From the NCBI GenBank assembly GCA_963819645.1, contig CAWFWZ010000004.1, positions 516,082 through 580,081 on the forward strand: 64,000 nucleotides of DNA. The letters run 5' to 3'. Made by a program: the position numbers and the translations under genes. Each line of letters begins with the position of its first letter. Position 1 is the stretch's first letter. This document shows positions 59,983 through 64,000 of this stretch, one piece after another. The notes under the pieces are model-generated. The model was not told the DNA's origin, made no database searches, and was given only the letters and a program-made list of their open reading frames with translations. This DNA comes from CAVVDY01 sp963819645. Its GTDB lineage: Bacteria > Acidobacteriota > Terriglobia > Terriglobales > Acidobacteriaceae.

Positions 59983-61116
59983 ATGATGAAAATCATAGGT
60001 AAGACCATCGACCAGCGGACGAATACGAGGGTCGTATACGCCCAGTTATCTGTGGACGAATACTTAGATCTGGTCGGCAAGGACTTTGATAAATTTGCGA
60101 TCCAGCGGCGCAGAGAAAAACATCGCGGCTACGAACGGCTCAGAAAGGATGTAATTGCGGGAGCGCTGCTGCCGACAATCACCCTGGCGTACGAGCCCAA
60201 AAAAGTTGCTCATCTACAAGTGCTCTTCGATAGGGGGGACGATGCAGGGTTGGCGCGAAGGCTGTCGTTGGGAGAACACGTAAAAATTCTCGACGGTCTC
60301 CAGAGGACGTATATCCTTTCAGACATTAGGGATGCTAAGCACTCTTTCAAACCAAGCCAAAGGCTTCTGCTTGAGTTTTGGCTTGAGGACGATCCACGCA
60401 ACCTTATTTACCGGATCATTGTGCTCAATGCTGGCCAAAAACCGATGTCAATGCGGCATCAGCTAGAGATACTTTTCGCAACATTCAAAACACAGCTGGA
60501 GAATGCCATCCCTGATCTTGAGTTGTTGCTTGAAAAGGAGTCGACGCGGCGCAAGAGGCCTGGGAGATACAGCCTTGACAAAATCGTGGTGTCCTACCAT
60601 GCATTCCTAATCAAGGGAACGGAGGTGGTAAAGGAGAATTTGGTTGCGCAGAGCATAGTAGAGGACCAAATACTCTCAGGTAGTGAAGATGAACTAAATG
60701 CTCAGTATCAAGATTTTACTTCTTACCTTTCAAAGTATGTGAGGTTAGACCAAGAAGCCTTCAGGATCTATGATGGTACGCTGGGTAGCGAAGTGCCAAC
60801 TGGCCTTGCCTGGTTTGGAAGCGACAATGTAATGCTCTCCTTTTTTGCTGCTATTGCGGATTACATGACTACTCCTGACAGGAAGAAGCGTACTGTTTCA
60901 GCAATTAAGAAGCTGGTAAAACAACTATCTCAAGCTGAGCCCGGCGAAGATCCGATGGGCCTTGTAAACTATCAGAGGGTTGCCTCCGGCTTTAACCCCA
61001 AGAAGATTAATGTCGGTTTTGCGACACGCAAGCTTCTTTTTAGAGCTTTTAAGGAATATTTTCGTGAGGACGGGGAGAAGCCGCTAGAGGATTTGTGGGT
61101 TAGTGAGGCAGAGTAA
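59983..61116 (+). CDS. DGQHR/ParB-like protein of a two-gene accessory cassette
   Basis: 377 residues. LRKDVIAGALLPTITLAYEP and LGEHVKILDGLQRTYILSD resemble the core of DGQHR (DndB-like) and DUF262/ParB-type proteins, where a (V/I)LDGxQR loop is central. It is followed by MSMRHQLEILFATFKTQLEN and a helical C-terminal half. No signal peptide. About 48 percent GC, well below the housekeeping genes. It ends 5 bp before the next gene. Confidence 0.6.
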   Translation: MMKIIGKTIDQRTNTRVVYAQLSVDEYLDLVGKDFDKFAIQRRREKHRGYERLRKDVIAGALLPTITLAYEPKKVAHLQVLFDRGDDAGLARRLSLGEHVKILDGLQRTYILSDIRDAKHSFKPSQRLLLEFWLEDDPRNLIYRIIVLNAGQKPMSMRHQLEILFATFKTQLENAIPDLELLLEKESTRRKRPGRYSLDKIVVSYHAFLIKGTEVVKENLVAQSIVEDQILSGSEDELNAQYQDFTSYLSKYVRLDQEAFRIYDGTLGSEVPTGLAWFGSDNVMLSFFAAIADYMTTPDRKKRTVSAIKKLVKQLSQAEPGEDPMGLVNYQRVASGFNPKKINVGFATRKLLFRAFKEYFREDGEKPLEDLWVSEAE

Positions 61117-61121
61117 CTCCT

Positions 61122-62204
61122 ATGCTATACAAGGAGTACCGCCAGATAATCATCGTGGAGGGAGCGATCCGGCCCGACCCCTCGCTAGCTGTTAGAAGTT
61201 GGAAAGGAACCTGCACGGTGGATGGCCTTTTCCCCCTTCCCGTGGTTGCTGCATCTTCTACCATGCCGCGGCCCGCAGTTATCGATATAGTCGATCAACA
61301 TCAACAACCAATCGGGATGCTCTTAACGTGTAGAGGTGTTGACTTTGGAATTGGCAAGTTTGGCGCTGCGCACCTGGCCGCCTACTTGTTTGAGATTCGG
61401 CCAGACCAGTATGCCCAGCCCGGGGCGTTCGGTAGCGACTACGTAGCAGTCAGAAAGGATCGCCTAAAAGAATATAAAGGAAGCTTTGAGGACTCCAGCG
61501 CTATCTGGGGAGGGTTCTGGCATACGGAGGCAAGCGCATCGAGCCCTTCACCACCTATGCTCCACCCAATCGCCGCATATCCAGGAATTAAGTTACCCAC
61601 AGGTCTTCACATCGCCGCTGCCAGGCGGTCGGCAATCCTTCCTTTCGCTCTCGAGAGATATCTTAAGCTCTACCACCTTCTTGAACTCAGCTTCGACTAT
61701 GACACCGTCCTCCGAATCAAGGCTTTGGGGGACGATCTCCATGGAATCGGAAAAATCCTCTCTCAGCATAAGTGGGATGAATTTGATCGCCTGAAACAGC
61801 TAATCATAGATAAGTGCGCGGATCCGAGTGCAGTAGCCAAGTGCATTGAAGAGATCTGCACTGATCGCAAGTGGGACGGTACGATGGACTCCATCTTCTT
61901 CCACTTTGGAAAAGACGGAAATCCGCTTTTGAAGAAACACGTGGAGTTCAAAGAAATGGTTTCGGTATACGGCTTTACAAAGAAAGGGGCCGTGGATTCA
62001 GATGTCTTAAGCCAGAAAGAAACAGATAAGGGCGTATTCGACACGCTTGTGCTAAAGGTTGCAGCGTATTGGATCTACAGAGTCCGATGCTGCATAGCCC
62101 ACAGCAGGATCGGAGAGTATGTCCTGAAGCCGGAAGATGAAGAATTCGTCGAGAAATTTGCCGAGAAGCTCCTCCGCCGAGTCCTTATGACAGTCCTCCA
62201 TTGA
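61122..62204 (+). CDS. Hypothetical protein with C-terminal HEPN-like RX4H motif
   Basis: 360 residues. N-terminal beta-rich half (IIIVEGAIRPDPSLAVRSW, VVAASSTMPRPAVIDIVDQ). The C-terminal helical region holds YWIYRVRCCIAHSRIGEYVL, where Arg and His (about residues 322 and 327) fit the RX4-6H of HEPN RNases. HEPN domains are toxins or effectors in many defence systems. Composition and spacing make it a partner of the preceding gene. Confidence 0.55.
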   Translation: MLYKEYRQIIIVEGAIRPDPSLAVRSWKGTCTVDGLFPLPVVAASSTMPRPAVIDIVDQHQQPIGMLLTCRGVDFGIGKFGAAHLAAYLFEIRPDQYAQPGAFGSDYVAVRKDRLKEYKGSFEDSSAIWGGFWHTEASASSPSPPMLHPIAAYPGIKLPTGLHIAAARRSAILPFALERYLKLYHLLELSFDYDTVLRIKALGDDLHGIGKILSQHKWDEFDRLKQLIIDKCADPSAVAKCIEEICTDRKWDGTMDSIFFHFGKDGNPLLKKHVEFKEMVSVYGFTKKGAVDSDVLSQKETDKGVFDTLVLKVAAYWIYRVRCCIAHSRIGEYVLKPEDEEFVEKFAEKLLRRVLMTVLH

Positions 62205-62261
62205 GAACACTTTGAGACCAGAAATCGCCGGGACTTGCGTCTTCTGCCAGGGATGCGAACA

Positions 62262-62305
62262 CCAAAAAGGAAACGGCCATCTGAATTGCTCCAGATGGCC
62301 GTTAT
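62262..62305 (-). terminator. rRNA operon-type terminator, copy 2
   Basis: On the minus strand AACGGCCATCTGG...CAGATGGCCGTT pairs over 12 bases with an AGCAATT loop, followed by TCCTTTTTGG. Lies behind the disrupted 5S copy. Confidence 0.75.
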
Positions 62306-62321
62306 TTGTGCCGGCGACGAC

Positions 62322-62391
62322 CGGGGTCCCCGGCGAGCCTTCGTTTGGCTCGATGGGGTGGGCGAGCCTTCGGCTGCGCTCAGGGCAGGCT
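62322..62391. mobile_element. 70-bp insertion in 5S copy, dispersed-repeat sequence
   Basis: Between GACGAC and CTACTCTCCC, which are adjacent in the intact 5S. It contains GGCGAGCCTTCG twice and ends CGCTCAGGGCAGGCT, which is shared with 17749-17763. No target duplication is obvious. Confidence 0.75.
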
Positions 62392-62446
62392 CTACTCTCC
62401 CACACACTTTCGCGTGCAGTACAATCGGCCCTGCGGCGCTTAACTT

Positions 62447-62506
62447 AAGGCGCCTTGGCGGCGTCTGAGCCGCCAGCCGAAATTCTGAGCGAAGCGAAGG
62501 ATCTCT
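62447..62506. mobile_element. 60-bp insertion in 5S copy, dispersed-repeat sequence
   Basis: Between CTTAACTT and CCGTGTTCGG, adjacent (with one change) in the intact 5S. It contains GGCGGCGTCTGAGCCGCC, a hairpin, and ends CTGAGCGAAGCGAAGGATCT, the GTCATCCTGAG family core. Confidence 0.75.
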
Positions 62507-62832
62507 CCGTGTTCGGTAATGGGAACGGGTGTTTCCCCCGCGGTAAAATCACCGGCTTCGTTGACGTGGGTCCGCCGTGGCGGACCGCTCGGTTCCAGGC
62601 GTGGGTTGCACGCAGAACCTGGTACGTCGATGTCGAAAGAACTTTGGCTATTGGCCTGGGCCCAAGAGCAGATCCCTCGTCGGGCTGAAGCCTTCCTCGG
62701 GATGACAATTCAAAAAGGGCTGGCGGACGCGGCGCTGAAGCGCCGCTCTACCCTGAACGCCTGAAAGCCGTGCCCCTTCAAGGCTTAGAGATGGCGCACT
62801 GGCGACGGCAGAGTTACATTGGTACCAGGCAC

Positions 62833-63087
62833 ATGGCATCGGCAAGAAAGAATTCAAGATCAAACGGCTCCTCGCGCAGGACCACTAGAAACGACGCCTT
62901 CGTTTTGTGTGTCCGTAACGACGGATACGCTGCATCGCTGGAGCGGAGAAAGCTTTACGCCACCCTCCCGGATGAATCGGCGGCCAAGCACGACTTGGTC
63001 CGCATTGTGGATGAATCCGGCGAGGATTACCTTTACCCCGCCGATTACTTCCTCGCACTCCGGCTGCCAGCGAATGAGCGAACGTGA
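62833..63087 (+). CDS. Small conserved hypothetical protein
   Basis: 84 residues from ATG at 62833. Conserved-looking region FVLCVRNDGYAASLERRKLY and HDLVRIVDESGEDYLYPADY, a pattern seen in small proteins of many bacteria. No ribosome-binding site is clear. It lies between the two 5S copies, on the strand opposite to the rRNA. Confidence 0.6.
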   Translation: MASARKNSRSNGSSRRTTRNDAFVLCVRNDGYAASLERRKLYATLPDESAAKHDLVRIVDESGEDYLYPADYFLALRLPANERT

Positions 63088-63131
63088 AGCTCGCGCTGTC
63101 CAAAGCGTTTTAAGATTTGTAACCACCAAGC

Positions 63132-63163
63132 GAACGGCTATCTGAGTTGCTCCAGATGGCCGT
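63132..63163 (-). repeat. Third copy of the rRNA terminator hairpin
   Basis: GAACGGCTATCTGAGTTGCT and AGATGGCCGTTATTTATGTC match the copy at 62275-62310 in the hairpin, but no 5S follows on its right. It looks like a remnant of a duplicated 5S-terminator unit. Confidence 0.7.
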
Positions 63164-63309
63164 TATTTATGTCGAGCCGTTTTGCAGGCGTGACACTGAG
63201 CGAACTCGAAGTGGGGAGCCTGCGGTAGAAATGCCGAGTGCGGTTGGCGAGCGTCAAAAAGCAGGTCCTTCGCTGCGCTCAGGATGACAGACAAGTATTT
63301 TGTGAGTGC

Positions 63310-63349
63310 AAAAGGAAACGGCCCCATGTTATTCACATGAGGCCGTTAT
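63310..63349 (-). terminator. rRNA operon terminator
   Basis: Minus strand AACGGCCTCATGTGA...ACATGGGGCCGTT pairs as an 11-13 bp stem, then TCCTTTTGC. Directly behind the intact 5S, about 6 bases away. Confidence 0.8.
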
Positions 63350-63354
63350 TTATG

Positions 63355-63468
63355 TCGGCGACGACCTACTCTCCCACACACTTTCGCGTGCAGTACAATC
63401 GGCCCGGCGGGGCTTGACTTCCGTGTTCGGTATGGGAACGGGTATTTCCCCCGCGGTAAAATCACCGG
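63355..63468 (-). rRNA. rrf: 5S rRNA
   Basis: About 114 nt on the minus strand. It shows ACCCGTTCCCATACCGAACA, the 5S signature, CGGAAGTCAAGCCCC and GTGTGGGAGAGTAGGTCGTC near the 3' end. Helix I pairs CGGTGA with TCGCCG. Terminator follows. Ends are estimated to within a few bases. Confidence 0.93.
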
Positions 63469-63469
63469 C

Positions 63470-63895
63470 TTCGTTGACGTGGGCCCGTAGGCCGCTCGGT
63501 TCCAGGCGTGGGTTGCACGCAGAACCTGGTACGTCGATGTCGAAAGAACTCTTCAGGGGCTAAAGCCCCTGACCCGATATTGGGTCTTCTGCGGCACGGC
63601 TGAAGCCGTGCCCTTTCAAAACGTCTGAGCCTGATCGGCACGACTGAAGTCGTGCCCTGACTCGTATCTACGCTCGATCGGCACGGCTAAAGCCGTGCCC
63701 TTTCAAGGCAGACGATCTCTCACAACTGAACAGCATTGGGTATTGAATAATAAAGCGAGTGTCGGGCCTTCAGAAGAGGTCATTCTCGAGACGACATTCT
63801 TCTGAAGCCCAAAGGCGCTGCCGGCAGGTTCGCCGGGCTAGTTTCTCCATACCGATTTCTGTGCGGAGTTATAGCTATGCGCCGAGTAAATTTTA
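63470..63895 (-). other. 23S-5S spacer with dispersed repeats
   Basis: About 426 bp, much longer than a usual 23S-5S spacer. It contains three CACGGCTGAAGCCGTGCC-type hairpins (63594-63612, 63640-63658, 63681-63699) and CAGGGGCTAAAGCCCCTG at 63554-63571. No tRNA gene is visible. Confidence 0.7.
63764..63810 (-). repeat. Long stem in 23S-5S spacer
   Basis: GGGCCTTCAGAAGA (63764-63777) pairs with TCTTCTGAAGCCC (63798-63810), a 12-13 bp stem around 20 bases. It may be an rRNA processing stem (RNase III type) or another repeat. Confidence 0.55.
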
Positions 63896-64000
63896 TGGTC
63901 AAGCCGAACGGGCGATTAGTACTGGTAAGCTACACGCATTGCTGCGCTTCTACATCCAGCCTATCAAACACGTAGTCTTCGTGTGCCCTTCTTCACCCTT
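63896..64000 (-). rRNA. rrl: 23S rRNA, 3' end (partial)
   Basis: Minus strand reads GTTTGATAGGCTGGATGTAG, CAGCTTACC-like GTAGCTTACCAGTACTAATC and GCCCGTTCGGCTTGACC, the 3' end of bacterial 23S. It runs off the right edge. Confidence 0.95.

Larger units (their letters stand above)
62311..62555 (-). pseudogene. 5S rRNA copy broken by two insertions
   Basis: Sequence matches the intact 5S at 63355-63468 segment by segment (ATCACCGG to CCGTGTTCGG, CAGTACAATCGGCCC, CTACTCTCCCACACAC, GTCGTCGCCGG on the appropriate strand) but is interrupted by 60 bases (62447-62506) and 70 bases (62322-62391). Some point differences. It cannot fold as normal 5S. Flanks and terminator are also duplicated. Confidence 0.88.

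Overview
The window is a chromosomal segment of a GC-rich Gram-negative bacterium, most likely a soil Acidobacteriota (Terriglobia-like). This is inferred from lipid A genes (fabZ-lpxA), large secreted or TonB-linked proteins carrying carboxypeptidase-regulatory-like domains, CadC-type winged-helix regulators, trehalose synthesis (treZ) and dense short dispersed palindromic repeats. No marker gene was compared with a database, so the phylum is an inference.

Layout. 0-18 kb is mostly housekeeping: ABC transporter edge, PQQ sugar dehydrogenase, a 6S RNA behind zapA, a zapB-like gene, ruvB, purN, apt, acylphosphatase, an M28 peptidase, treZ, maf, tatA, an M20 peptidase, fabZ-lpxA, an FtsX-type permease and galU. 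18.8-23.9 kb holds a three-gene membrane formate dehydrogenase operon (fdhA-fdhB-nrfD, minus strand). Its catalytic subunit has an in-frame TGA followed by a SECIS-like hairpin, so it is a selenoprotein. 24-28 kb carries icd, mdh and a solute-binding protein. 28.7-34.5 kb has two secreted regulatory-domain proteins and ppk. 34.7-37.2 kb has trpE and trpG in convergent orientation. 38.3-40.8 kb is a cobalamin riboswitch in front of a TonB-dependent receptor. 41-50 kb has queA, tonB, cysD-cysNC, an ECF sigma gene and an MFS pump.

Two AT-richer accessory cassettes lie in the last 14 kb. The first (51.0-54.0 kb) is a three-Cys-motif (DUF5131/Gp37-like) gene, its TcmP partner and a convergent gene with RNase-H-like motifs. 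The second (60.0-62.2 kb) is a tight pair: a DGQHR/ParB-like protein and a protein ending in a HEPN-like RX4H motif. The second is my best candidate for an undescribed system, probably defensive.

The right edge (62.3-64 kb, minus strand) is the 3' end of an rRNA operon: the 23S tail, a repeat-filled spacer, an intact 5S gene with terminator, and a duplicated 5S copy broken by two short insertions made of dispersed repeat sequence. At least six families of short hairpin repeats are scattered through intergenic DNA.

Many otherwise well conserved genes are split by single-base frameshifts. Of those I could reconstruct from protein continuity, about 22 need removal of one base and only two need addition of one. 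That bias points to sequencing or assembly error more than to real gene decay, and such genes are annotated here as full-length.
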